Positions 33,937-45,593 of a DNA stretch of 64,000 nucleotides are shown here, in pieces. Origin of the DNA: Spinacia oleracea. Lineage: Eukaryota; Streptophyta; Magnoliopsida; Caryophyllales; Amaranthaceae. The stretch covers positions 140,992,361 through 141,056,360 of the forward strand of contig NC_079492.1 of NCBI RefSeq assembly GCF_020520425.1, in the 5' to 3' direction. The translations under genes and the position numbers were made by a program. The first letter of the stretch is position 1, and each line of letters starts with the position of its first letter. The notes below the pieces were generated by a model. That model saw nothing but the letters and a program-made list of their open reading frames with translations. It was not told where the DNA came from and did no database searches.

Positions 33937-34387
33937 TGATAGAAATTTGAGGACGCACGCGGAAGTTTTGATGGACCTCAATTATATAACAAAATTGTAT
34001 TTTTATCATTGATTACATTAATAAGAAATGTACAACAATATTTGTGAGAGCTCATGTCTCTCACTTATCTCTTTGGTAGAACACTTGTTTCTACCCCTCA
34101 CTCATATTTTGTGGGAGCTCTCTCTTGATTGGCTCGCCCTAAACTTATGCACATACAACCTATTTATAGTTGTTGTATTATGGTTTCTAGATTTTTCTAC
34201 TCCCTTCATCATCTAGATTTTTCTTAGGATAATTCTAGACATTTTAGTTACTAGATTTTTCTAGTCTACCTCATAGATATTTCCTAAGATTATTCTAGAT
34301 TATTATATTTCTAGATTTTTCTACATAATACATTTAACTATTTTTACAAGTGTATTATCTAGATTTTTCTAGATTAATATTTTAACA
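33937..34387 (-). mobile_element. Solo-LTR-like insertion
   Basis: Present only in the inverted duplicate: the counterpart at about 48545-48555 reads through without it. Reversed, it begins TGTTAAAATATTAATCTAG and ends TTTCTATCA. A TATA-type motif (ctataaatagg, reversed from about 34160) supports an LTR promoter. The motif ctagatttttct recurs about seven times in 34185-34375. A clear target duplication is not visible. Confidence 0.55.
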
Positions 34388-35177
34388 CAACAATCATCAA
34401 AATGTACGAAAAATTTATAGAAAAATCAATTGATGCAAAGCTCAATTCCATTATACAAACTAGAGAAAATTATTCCGATTTTTGTTGTGATTTCAATCAA
34501 TTCGATAACATTCAAGAATTGAGAGTTTCCTGGAGAAAAGAATTAGGAGAGATAGAAGATTTAGCTGCAGTGGAAACTTTCTCTCTCTAAAATAAGATGA
34601 CACTGGATTAGAGAGAGAGAGTGAGGAGATGATGATGATGAAGGGGGTAATCGGGTATACTTATACAACAAGAAGAGGAAAGAGAGACAAATTTACAGCG
34701 GGGGAGACAAAGAAGATGTTATAAATTTTAAATTTGTTTACTCCGTATTTTTTTTATAACATTTATTTATTCGAAGAATTAGATTAGATCCTGGGTACGT
34801 ACGGATTTTGATCAATTTTTTTTCACAAAACATTTAAATGTATATCTCCCAAACTACCGCATAGTTATAAAATTTTAACATACGTATTCATTTAAATATA
34901 TTCATTTAATAGGCATATTTAAAATGCTAATATGGTAATTTGACTAAAATATTGAGTGATGATATATTTTTCATTATTAATATAGCGATTTGACTAAAAT
35001 ATTACCAATTTAGAATAATTATTATTACGTCGTATCTATTTTGGCATAATTTATAAACTAAATTTTGTTTCCATACATAAACAGTTTATAAAAAAGGTAG
35101 AGAATAAAAATAAAATAAAATAGATACACTCTTTTTGGGAAAGTGGTTTTGGCGGAAAAAAATTGCACCAGGAATTG

Positions 35178-35439
35178 ACACGTGTCAATCCTGGAATAGT
35201 AAAGATAGATAGATTTATTTTAAGTTTGTGAATTATTGGGGATTTAATTGGATGATTATCATAAATTCACAACGATGACGGGAAAGGAGAGAGAGAAAGT
35301 TAGGGTTTACACGTGTCAATCCTGGAATAGTAAAGATAGATAGATTTATTTTAAGTTTGTGAATTATTGGGGATTTAATTGGATGATTATCATAAATTCA
35401 CAACGATGACGGGAAAGGAGAGAGAGAAAGTTAGGGTTT
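35178..35439. repeat. 131-bp tandem duplication
   Basis: Copies at 35178-35308 and 35309-35439, each from acacgtgtcaatcctgg to gttagggttt, appear identical or nearly so. The counterpart near 47.8 kb has a single copy. Confidence 0.9.
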
Positions 35440-36249
35440 AGGTCTGGCAACTTGGAAATGAGTGATGTTACTTGTTAGAATATTCTCACATTACTTATTG
35501 GAATTCACTCACAACATTTTGATTTTGTTGTTTAAAGCTAGATCCTTGTCCCAATTAATCCCATACAAATTCTAATTAGTTAGTTGATAAGTTGATAACC
35601 CTACTCATCTTGAAAGTAAAATTATTCGAACAACTTGATTATGTGTTCGTATGGTGTTTGGAATTTGATGATTTGAAATTAAATTGAATGTAATAAAATT
35701 TACTAGATTCAAATTAGTTAGTTGATATAATAAGCTACGTAATACAAAATTAACTTTTTGAGATCAAATAAATTCGTGCAATGGAAATAAATCTCTGTTA
35801 ATTATAAGAAGAAGGCAGAAGCAAACCAATATTTTTCAACTAAGTATATTACGTGTGTTACTCTTTATTTTCAACTAAGTATATTTTCAAATTTATCCAA
35901 ATCAAGGGTGAGTAAATTTTGTAATGGAGGAATGTTTATTTTCTTTTATTTAACCAAAAAACTCAAAACGAAGTTTATCTTAAATTGAATGATCCAATTT
36001 AAATAAAGTTATGACTTAATTAAAATAGATTGTTTTCATAATTTATACATAAACTAGGATATAATTCAACCATTTTCTAACAAGCACCATCAAATGTCTC
36101 GTCACTCGAATACTTTACGGGATTAAACACTATCCAATTGACTTGTGTAACACCTCTACTTTTCAACTAGCTTTCACAAGTTGATGTATAATACAACTAG
36201 TTTGACTAGTTTCAATTCATAACGTATACTACGTATATAGAGATACTAT

Positions 36250-36950
36250 ATATGTACTTGGTGTGACAACTTGAGGAGCTAGCATTTGTTATCCAAATTG
36301 GATAATCCAACTATATCAATAAGGAAGAATTATCTTAGCTCTAATATTCCCCCGTTCTCGAATATTAGTTATTGTTATAACAGATGAGGGAATAAAGGAG
36401 AAAACAGAAGCCCGCTAACATAACCCAAGTGAAATTCTATCCCAAAACCAATTGGCAATAGGAGGAGCAATCCACTTAGGTTATAAAGTGGAAGCTCTTT
36501 GCTTAATTTTCCGATGTGGGACACAATACTCACACTTACTTTCTAACAGTTATATTTGGAATCTTGTCACGTACTATTCACAATTGAAAAAAAAACCTTT
36601 AATTTTGTTTTCAATATATATTTCAAAACATATTCATATGAGATCTTGTTTAATTTTTTTTAAAATATATGTATATACAAATATTTACGTTTAAATATTG
36701 AGTTGAAACGAGCCAAAAAACCAAAATAAGACTAACATTTAATACATTGGTAAAATGAGATACTCCTACATGCGTCACTAACAAATTAAGACAAAATTGC
36801 AACATGGAAATCTATGAAATACCATAATCCAAAAGATTATCATGGATCAAAAAAGCAAACAACTCTTAAAAAAAACTCAATTATTAACATCAATTATTGA
36901 ATCCCAAAAAGCTTGTAGATCATGGAAGTGTACGTACTAGGAGTACGACA
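36250..36950 (-). repeat. Unoccupied copy of the dispersed repeat at 500-2240
   Basis: Reverse complement of the repeat near the window start. It lacks both the Helitron and the TIR element present there, with T8 and aataattgatg at the two junctions. It is otherwise AT-rich with no gene. Confidence 0.8.
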
Positions 36951-37189
36951 TATAATGTGAATAGCTGAATATGTTATTGTTGATGATGAGTCATCAGTAA
37001 TTAAAAATGGTATTAATTAAGAAATAATGAAGCTAAATTAAGGACGTACGACGACCGAATCAGCTGCGCGCAACATGATTCATGGTACAATGCCAAGTGG
37101 AATATGCCGTAATATCCAGATGATGTTTGCTTAATTAAGTCTTAACTTTCTATACACGCTAAAAACAGATATTTGGTATACCAATTGTT

Positions 37190-37637
37190 TGTTGGTTTAG
37201 TGGTGATTAAGGCTGAACTTGGTAGGGAGAACCCGAGTTCGATCCCTCCACTACAAGAATTTGTATCTTTAACGACAACCTAATTACGACGGGTCAAAAA
37301 TCTCGTCGCAAAAGGCTTTTGCGACGGGGCAAACAACCAAACAATGACGGGAATAACCGTCGCAAATGTCTTTTACGACGGGTTTACGATGTATTTACGA
37401 CGGGATTTCTATCAACGACGGCCCCCTTTTATGACGGGTTCGCGACAGGAAACCCCGTCGTTAATCAATGATTATTGGCATTTCGCGACGGGATTTCCCG
37501 TCGTTAATAGTACAATTCCTTGTAGTGCTCGTAACAATAATTGGGAGGAGACTGGAACCTATCCACCCAGAACTCGCCCCGAATCCGGATTAGCCCTAAG
37601 GGTGAATTAGGTGCTAACACAAAAAAAAAAAAAAAAT
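37190..37637 (+). mobile_element. tRNA-derived SINE split by a CACTA element
   Basis: The head (ttggtttagtggtgattaag; B-box gagttcgatccc) at about 37190-37248 is separated from the body (gggaggagactggaacct... gaatccggattagccctaag) at 37528-37620, which ends in about 17 A. Removing 37249-37527 plus one CTC restores one continuous SINE of the plant Au-like style. Borders at the 5' end are approximate. Confidence 0.7.
37249..37527. mobile_element. Non-autonomous CACTA (En/Spm) element
   Basis: Ends CACTACAAGAATTTGTA and, reversed, CACTACAAGGAATTGTA, with the 3-bp target duplication CTC (37246-37248 and 37528-37530). The 279-bp interior has subterminal repeats of the type tacgacggg/cccgtcg. There is no transposase. 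Confidence 0.95.
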
Positions 37638-37639
37638 TG

Positions 37640-38224
37640 GTTAATTATTCCGTAGTACTCACTCTGTCTCTTTTTGTTCTTTACGTTTGGTATTTTGCAC
37701 GCGTTTTAATGACTAATAAATGTGCATTGAAATTTCTCTATTTTTTTTATTTAAACAAAGTAAATTACGTTTATTTATAATGTTTTCACTTTTATCAAAA
37801 TTATGATATTGGGAAGAAAAATTTAATGTCCAAATGGAAAAGTGTGAGAGATTAAGGTCATGTTTTGTTCACCTTATTTCCACTTATTTCAGGAAATATA
37901 AGTTATGATAAGTTCAGTTAAGTTCAGATAAGTTAAGATAAGTTCAGTTCAGGAAAAATAAGGGTTGACCAAGTACTAACTTATAACTAAAATAAGGCCC
38001 TGTTTAGTTCACCTTATTTCTCCTGATTTGATCTGGTCTGATCTGATCTGATCTGATTAGGACTTATTTTTTCTGATCTAACCTGATCTGAACTTAATTT
38101 TTCTGATCTGATCTGATCTGATATGATCTGGTCTGGTCTAGTCTGGTCTGGTCTAATCTGATCTAGTCAGATATGATTCTTCATAATTAATTTTAAACAA
38201 AAATCTACATTTATTAATATTAAA
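37640..38224. repeat. Truncated Stowaway-like piece and (TCTGA)-type repeats
   Basis: 37660-37840 is related to 47850-48030 (shared tttatttaaacaa...aaatta.gtttatt..., and tatcaaaattat.atatt) and looks like one half of a MITE in both places. 37870-37980 has agttcag/taagttcag repeats, and 38020-38180 is a degenerate (tctga)n array rich in gatctgatct. No gene is seen. Confidence 0.5.
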
Positions 38225-39134
38225 AAATTTAATGGGTCGCAAGTAATTTAATATCCAGTACCATGAAGTGTGGAGAACTGAAGGAGAAATTAATGAGAGA
38301 AGGGCATAATACGCCCTATTCTATGCACCCGGGTGGTGACAAGTTGTATAAGGACTTGAGAAAGATCTATTGGTGGCCAAGAATGAAGAATGAAGTGGCT
38401 GAATTTGTGGCTAAGTGTCTGACTTGTCAGAAGGTCAAGATAGAGCACAGGAGACCTCAAGGAAAGTTCCAACCTTTAGAGATTCCAAGCTGGAAATGGG
38501 ACTGTATTTCTATGGACTTCGTCACTTGTTTGTCTAAGTCAAAGACTGGAAATGATACAATTTGGGTCGTGGTAGATAGGTTGACTAAGTCAGCAGTGTT
38601 TATACCAATGAAGGATACCTGGAAAATGGAACAACTTGCTAAAGCTTACATTAAGAATGTTGTGAGGTTACATGGAGTTCCCTAGGATATCGTATCAGAT
38701 AGGGATTCAAGGTTTCTTTCGAATTTCTGGAAAAGTTTGCAGAATAGCTTTGGTACGACATTGAAAATGAGTACAGCCTTCCACCCAGCCACAGATGGAC
38801 AAACTGAGAGAACCATCCAAACCCTTGAGGACATGCTTCGGGCATGCGTCATTGATTTCCAAGGAAGTTGGGAAGATAGCCTAGATTTGATTGAGTTTTC
38901 ATATAACAATAGCTATCATGCTAGCATTGGAATGGCGCCATTTGAGGCTTTGTATGGACGAAAGTGTAGAAGTCCCCTTTGTTGGAATGACATTAGTGAA
39001 ACCGTAGTGTTGGGACCTCAAATGATAGAGGACACCATGAACCAAATCCGAACCATCCAATCAAAGATTCAAGCGGCGCAGGATCGCCAAAAGAGTTATG
39101 CAGACTTGAAACGTAGGGATGAAGAGTTCAATAT

Positions 39135-41014
39135 TGTAACACCCTAATAATTCCTTTCTTTTATAAAATTATTTTCCAACTTAAAATAAAGGAATTACTA
39201 AAGCATTACCGCCACCGTGATAACGGTTAAGGCTATTACCAGAATTACGCAGCGGAAATTAATGTCAACTAACTTTTAAAAACATAATTAATAAAATATC
39301 GAGGCCTCCTACAATTTGGAACCATGACGGACCAAAAACCAAAGTATAAATAGTTCAACCATTTCAAACATAATTAGAGTATAAATAAATAGTTCAAAAT
39401 ACGAAAACATGCAACTCTCTCGATCATCCCAAGCCACATGATTCCGATCTACCAACCTGCTATATTATTCTACTCCCCATCAATGCAAGTGCAAATGATA
39501 GATCATCATAGGGTCATTAAGGCAAAGGCCATGACCAAAACATACAAAGCATTCCTGCGCATAATACAAATTGGGCCATACCGACGGAATTCCTGCGCAT
39601 AATACAAATGAAACAACGTCTTGTATCATTAGTAGGAGTACGAGCTTTCCGGCAAGACTCCCCCCATTGTTCATACTCAAGGTATATACGTTCCAAGAGT
39701 TTTGAAGCTTGTTCTGGTTGCACTTTACGTTTATTAATATTTTATTAAAGGTTAACTCAAGACTCAATAACGTACGCACATACGATTAATAAATGACAAC
39801 CAAAACAATCTTATTTTAATGCTTTAGGACTTGTGATCAACCAAGCAAGACACTTGTGAAATTACTACCATGTTCCTCCTCACGAAAGTGAGATTCCACA
39901 TCATGCCCATTAACATGAGGGTTGTGCCCTTGCACGACAAATCCTAATTCATTTCATACAACATATTCCCAACTGAACCTTACATGTGCGGTGGCTTACG
40001 TGAGCTAACCCTTCACATGTGGTAAAATAAATAGTACAACGAAGTACGAATAATTGGCTAAAAGTATGCTAGACATCCCGTACAATAGCATACTAATAAA
40101 TAATTCATCCATTGCATGTGAAACAAACCATACATGCATAAATATTGAACAACATGATTGACAATGAAATCCATACTCATAATAATCCCAACATGCTTGT
40201 TCAATCAACAATTCAATAATTCCAATAGTATTAATCCACATGATCGTTCACCAAAGCATATATGAATCCCCATAATATAATTCACATCATCAACAATCAT
40301 GTAATGTACTTGACAAAAAGTGTGGTCGCCCTAGACTTGTACGTACCTTGAATGCCTAAGCGTAGGGGCCACTTTGCAATAACGAGCACTCACTCAGAAA
40401 TCACCTCCTATCATCAAAATAATGAAACTTAAATTATTTCCATGTTCATTAAATTTCCAGCAACTTTATAAAATTTAAAACCTCATTTAAACTTTAGAAT
40501 TCAATCGTTTTTCAATAATATAATCGTCTCAATTTGCAAAACCAATCCCTAGTACGAAAGCATACTTTTTCCGCCTTTAAAATCAATAAAAATCAACACT
40601 TTAAGCCTTTATTCAAATCTGAAAATATAATTGATTATCATAATTAAAATCATCACCTAATTATGCTAATCAATTGACTCATTAGGTCTAGATTAAAACC
40701 CTAACTTGAAAATCCCAATAAAACCAATTTATCATCATAAAAATCAATTCTTTATTAAATAAACAAATCTGAAAATTCATGCTTTAATAATTAAAACAAG
40801 CATAATGAATCACAACACGCAAATCCTCAAAGCACGGTATTCATTACCGATTCCCAGCATTTTAATTTCTCAAAACAATAATAATATTATAATTTAAAAT
40901 ACGGAATTTTAATAAAATAATTAAAAAGAATTAGGGTTATACCAATCCGTCCTATAGCACGGAACAATCACGAATTAGAGTGATTGGGAGAAAAGGAATT
41001 GAATAACGAACACG

Positions 41015-41090
<76 letters not shown>

Positions 41091-41794
41091 GTGTGTGTGC
41101 GCGCGCAACAAGGGGCGACGAGCAAGAGGGGAAGCGCGCACGACTGGGTGCAGCGTGCGAGCGAGAGAGGGACGAGGCAGGAGTGTGCGCTGAGCACACG
41201 AAGCAACAACAACACAGCAGCACGACACCAGCAGCGATGAGTGCTGGCTGGGTGGGCTGCAAGGAAAAAGGGAGGGCGAGAGAGTGTGTGGGCGAGCGAC
41301 GGGCGAGCACGAGGGCCCGAGGCCGTGCGGGCGTGCGGGTGTGCGGACGAGAGAGGAGAGGGAGTTGGATTGAGGGGCAAGCAAAGAAAAAGAGGCTTTA
41401 TGAAATTTTAGGGGTTCATTTAATGATGAGGAGTCCTATTTATAGGCTCCCTATTTTCAATGGGTTAGGCTTAGGAAAATAGAATTGGGCTTAGGGAGTT
41501 AAATGATTGGGCTAACTTAGGATTTGAATTAAATTCTTTTGATTGGGCTCGTTTAATAAACAAATTGGACTTTTCATTTAAAACCCGAAACCTTTAAAAG
41601 TTACATGCAACCCATTTAATTTCGCGACTCAAGAATTGAATTTGTTTCGTTATTAATTAAAATAATAAATATTCTAATTAAATAAAATACATTTAAATAT
41701 TATTTAAATGCGAAATAAATTCCAAAAATCGTAAAATGCTTTATAAATATAATAAAATATACTTATAAATATTATAAAAATACGAGGTATTACA
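39135..41794 (-). repeat. Solo LTR of a Tekay-like chromovirus (reverse orientation)
   Basis: 2,660 bp from TGTAACACCC to GGTATTACA, flanked by the target duplication AATAT (39130-39134 and 41795-41799) inside the integrase frame. Reversed, it is homologous along its length to 42498-45419. It contains a (CA)n microsatellite. A 250-bp section of the other copy is missing and replaced by a 19-20-bp filler near 39570. Confidence 0.88.
41019..41089. repeat. (CA)n microsatellite, about 35 units
   Basis: An uninterrupted ac/ca run inside the reversed LTR, followed by gtgtgtgtgcgcgcgc. It creates low-complexity frames on both strands. Confidence 0.95.
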
Positions 41795-42250
41795 AATATA
41801 GGTGTTTAAGTGTTGCTCAAAGTGTCACCAATGAAAGGTGTCATGAGATTTGGAAAGAAAGGGAAGTTAATCCCTAAGTACATAGGCCCATATGAAATCT
41901 TAGAAAGAATTGGAAAGGTAGCTTATAGACTAGCCTTGCCTATGGACTTGCATAGAGTGCATAATGTGTTCCACATATCTCAGTTAAGGAAATATATCCC
42001 GGATAAGTCGCATGTGTTGCAACCGGAGACCATAGAATTAGAACAAAGTTTAACCTTTGAGGAAAGACCTGTCAAAATCCTTGAAAGCAAAGTGCGTAGT
42101 ACGCGTACTAAAGATGAATAAATTGTGAAAGTGTTGTGGTCTAATCAAGAATCTGAGGAAGCAACTTGGGAAGTGGAGGACGAAATGAGAAAGAAATATC
42201 CCGAGCTTTTTCCCGAGGTTAGTTGAGTTACGGGGTCGTAACTCGTGTCT

Positions 42251-42420
42251 TTTAAGGGGGGTAGAGTGTGGTAGAATTTTGCGCTTTTTACCTTGTTTTC
42301 CCCTATTTTATGCTCAATTTAGTGCTTTCTGTTGAATTTGCACTTATTATTGTCCTGTTTAATCATGTAAAGAGTACATCAACTTAATTTTTTTGCAAGT
42401 GAACGCATTAAAAGTCTCAT
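42251..42420 (+). repeat. PPT and start of the first chromovirus 3' LTR
   Basis: The tract tttaaggggggtagag (42251-42266) precedes TGTGGTAGAATTTTGCGC (from 42267), the expected junction after the integrase end. The LTR is abandoned after about 150 bp, where the pre-LTR region of the second family takes over. The exact switch point is unclear. Confidence 0.55.
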
Positions 42421-42479
42421 AAAGTCTCAAGTTTGAGTTAAAATTTTGATTTTCGAACCCAAGTTTTGGGACGAAACTT

Positions 42480-42497
42480 CTTTTAAGGAGGGTAGAC
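42480..42497 (+). other. PPT of the second chromovirus family
   Basis: The tract ttttaaggagggtagac stands directly before the LTR start TGTAATACC and shows that the following LTR is a forward 3' LTR. Confidence 0.7.
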
Positions 42498-43268
42498 TGT
42501 AATACCTCGTATTTTTATAATATTTATAAATATATTTTATTATATTTATAAAGCATTTTACGATTTTTGAATTTATTACGGATTTAAATATTATTTAAAT
42601 GTATTTTAATTAATTAGAATATTTATTATTTTAATTAATTACGAAACGAATTTAATTTTCGAGTCGGGAAATTTAATGGGTCGCAAGTAATTTTAAAGGT
42701 TCGGGTTTTAAATGAATAGTCCAATTCGTTTTATTAAATGAGCCCAATGAAAAGAATTTAATTCAAGTCCTAAGCTACCCCAATCATTTAATTCCCTAAG
42801 CCCAATTCTATTTTCCTAAGCCTAGCCCATTGAAAATAGGGAACCTATGAATAGGACTCCTCATCATTAAATGAGCCCCTAAAAATTCATAAACCCTCTT
42901 TTGCTTTTCTTGCCTCTCACTCCAACTCCCTCTCCTCTCTCTTTGCTCGACATTCCCGCACGCCCAGCAACACACTCAGCCTCGAGTGTTGCGTGCCTTC
43001 GTGCTCGCCCGTCGCTCGCCCACTCTCTCGCCCACTCCTCTCTTGCCCGCAGCCCACAGCGAGCACTCGTTGTGCCCTGCACTGCTGCTGTGCCTCTGTT
43101 GTTGCTGTTGTTGTGTGCCTTCGGACACGAACACCCCTTGCTCGTCTCCCTTTCTTCGTGTTCACAGCGCACACCCCTTGCTCTCGTCTCTCTCGCTCGC
43201 ACGCTGCGCCCAGCCCGTGCGCGCTGCCCCTTTGCTCGTCGCCCCTTTGCTGCGCACACACACACACG

Positions 43269-43318
<50 letters not shown>

Positions 43319-45419
43319 GTTCGTTTTCGTTATTCAATTCCTTTTCGCCCAATCACTCTAATTCGTGATTGTTCCGTGCTATAGGACGGATTGGTATAAC
43401 CCTAATTCTTTTTAATTATTTTATTAAAATTCCGTATTTTAAATTATAATATTATTATTGTTTTGAGAAATTAAAATGCTGGGAATCGGTAATGAATACC
43501 GTGCTTTGAGGATTTGCGTGTTGTGATTCATTATGCTTGTTTTAATTATTAAAGCATGAATTTTCAGATTTGTTTATTTAATAAAGAATTGATTTTTATG
43601 ATGATAAATTGGTTTTATTGGGATTTTCAAGTTAGGGTTTTAATCTAGACCTAATGAGTCAATTGATTAGCATAATTAGGTGATGATTTTAATTATGATA
43701 ATCAATTATATTTTCAGATTTGAATAAAGGCTTAAAGTGTTGATTTTTATTGATTTTAAAGGCGGAAAAAGTATGTTTTCGTACTAGGGATTGGTTTTGC
43801 AAATTGAGACGATTATATTATTGAAAAACGATTGAATTCTAAAGTTTAAATGAGGTTTTAAATTTTATAAAGTTGCTGGAAATTTAATGAACATGGAAAT
43901 AATTTAAGTTTCATTATTTTGATGATAGGAGGTGATTTCTGAGTGAGTGCTCGTTATTGCAAAGTGGCCCCTACGCTTAGGTATTCAAGGTACGTACAAG
44001 TCTAGGGCGACCACACTTTTTGTCAAGGACATTACATGATTGTTGATGATGTGAATTATATTATGGGGATTCATATATGCTTTGGTGAACGATCATGTGG
44101 ATTAATACTATTGGAATTATTGAATTGTTGATTGAACAAGCATGTTGGGATTATTATGAGTATGGATTTCATTATCAATCATGTTGTTCAATATTTATGC
44201 ATGTATGGTTTGTTTTACATGCAATGGATGAATTATTTATTTGTATGCTATTGTACGGGATGTCTAGCATACTTTTAGCCAATTATTCGTACTTCGTTAT
44301 ACTATTTTTATTTACCACATGTGAAGGGTTAGCTCACGTAAGCCACCGCACATGTAAGGTTCAGTTGGGAATATGTTGTATGAAATGAATTAGGATTTGC
44401 CGTGCAAGGGCACAACCCTCATGTTAATGGGCATGATGTGGAATCTCACTTTCGTGAGGAGGAACATGGTAGTAATTTCACAAGTGTCTTGCTTGGTTGA
44501 TCACAAGTCCTAAAGCATTAAAGTAAGATTGTTTTGGTTGTCATTTATTAATTGTATGTGCGTACGTTTTTGAGTCTTGAGTTAACCTTTAATAAAATAT
44601 TAATAAACGTAAAGTGCAACCAGAACAAGCTTCAAAACTCTTGGAACGTATATACCTTGAGTATGAACAATGGGGGGAGTCTTGCCGGAAAGCTCGTACT
44701 CCTACTAATGATACAAGACGTTGTTTCATTTGTATTATGCGCAGGAATTCCGTCGGTATGGCCCGATTTTATTATTTATTATTTGGTGTATGGTTGGCTC
44801 CCATCACCTTTCCTTTATGGAATATTCTTTTGGCCCGTTCGAAGCATATTCTAATTAAATTGTGAGTCAAGATTCGAGTCTTGTTTTCATGATTGGTTTG
44901 TTAATTATTACATGGCTTTTGCATGTTAATTAGTACTTAGTGAGTGATGCATGTTTTAATTTTATTTCACTCTATTCTTGTAAGTACTCAGCTTTTGCTG
45001 ACTACGTGCTTTGTGTGTTTTTGGTCATGGCCTTTGCCTTAATGACCCTATATGATCTATCATTTGCATTTGCATTGATGGGAGTAGAATAATATAGCAG
45101 GTTGGTAGAGCGAATTCATGTGGCTTGGGATGATCGCGAGAGTTGCATGTTTTCGTATTTTGAGCTATTTATTTATACTTTAATTAAGTTTGAAATTGTT
45201 GAACTTTTTATACTTTGGTTTTTGGGCCGTCATGGTTCCCAATTGTAGGAGGCCTCAATATTTATTAATTATGTTTTTAAAAGTTAGTTGACATTAAATT
45301 CCGCTGCGTAATTCGTACTAGCCTTAACCGTTATCACGGTGGCGGTAATACTTTATTAATTTCTTTATTTTAAGTTGGAAAATGGTTTTATAAAAGCAAG
45401 GAATTATTAGGGTGTTACA
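42498..45419 (+). repeat. 3' LTR of a Tekay-like chromovirus (forward)
   Basis: 2,922 bp from TGTAATACCTCG to GGGTGTTACA. Homologous, inverted, to 39135-41794, from which it differs by indels. A main one is about 250 bp around 44765-45015, present only here. Confidence 0.85.
43272..43317. repeat. (GT)n microsatellite, about 23 units
   Basis: Inverted counterpart of the (CA)n run at 41019-41089, at the equivalent place of the LTR but about 25 bp shorter. Confidence 0.95.
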
Positions 45420-45593
45420 CTACCCACATGTGTTAGATTCATGTGACAAGTGTATTTATATTAGATTGTCTTAGATTCCAAAATGAATTAACATCCAAGA
45501 ACGGAGAGAGTACTTATATGTGATTGGACGATAATTTCCCCCAAAACTACTCATTTGTGTTTTGATCATTAAACAAAGCTACCTCATTTTTAC

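Larger units (their letters stand above)
33816..36110 (-). repeat. Inverted duplicate of the promoter/5'-UTR region of the 48.7-kb gene
   Basis: Blocks match 47150-48660 in reverse complement: 33816-33936 with 48550-48660, 34388-34735 with 48190-48540, 35220-35640 with 47560-47825, and 35640-35900 with 47160-47530. The copy stops at the equivalent of about 48660, some 68 bp before that gene's ATG, so no coding sequence is duplicated. It differs by a 451-bp LTR-like insert, a 131-bp tandem duplication and AT-rich sequence at 34740-35170. It lacks the Stowaway found at 47245-47423. Confidence 0.8.
38263..42226 (+). pseudogene. Chromovirus integrase and chromodomain remnant
   Basis: Two coding parts (38263-39134 and 41795-42226) join across a reversed LTR. 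The integrase zinc finger is recognisable (HPGGDKLYKDL...YWWPRMK...CLTCQKVK). So are the catalytic core ([18 protein letters not shown] in [19 protein letters not shown]), the GPYEILERIGKVAYRLALP module and the C-terminal chromodomain (VKVLWSNQESEEATWEVEDE). In-frame stops at 38683-38685, about 41806 and 42119 make it inactive. The chromodomain assigns it to chromoviruses, which tend to insert into heterochromatin. Confidence 0.85.
38225..45419 (+). mobile_element. Rearranged chromovirus (Ty3/Gypsy, Tekay/Del type) block
   Basis: The block contains the integrase end of one chromovirus on the plus strand (38263-39134 and 41795-42226), split by a reversed LTR of a related family. Next come the first PPT and the start of that element's LTR (42251-42420). 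A second PPT (42480-42497) and a full-length forward LTR of the second family (42498-45419) follow. gag, protease and RT are absent, so the left side is truncated. A 25-bp piece identical to part of the second family's LTR (38225-38249 versus 42669-42693) sits at the truncation point. Confidence 0.75.

Noticed and set aside
40952-41384. Three long overlapping minus-strand frames with Val-Cys runs
   Set aside because: Created by the (CA)n microsatellite and GC-rich section of an LTR; the inverted LTR yields the same frames at 42879-43384.
42879-43384. Long low-complexity frames on both strands
   Set aside because: LTR sequence with a (GT)n microsatellite; no domain.
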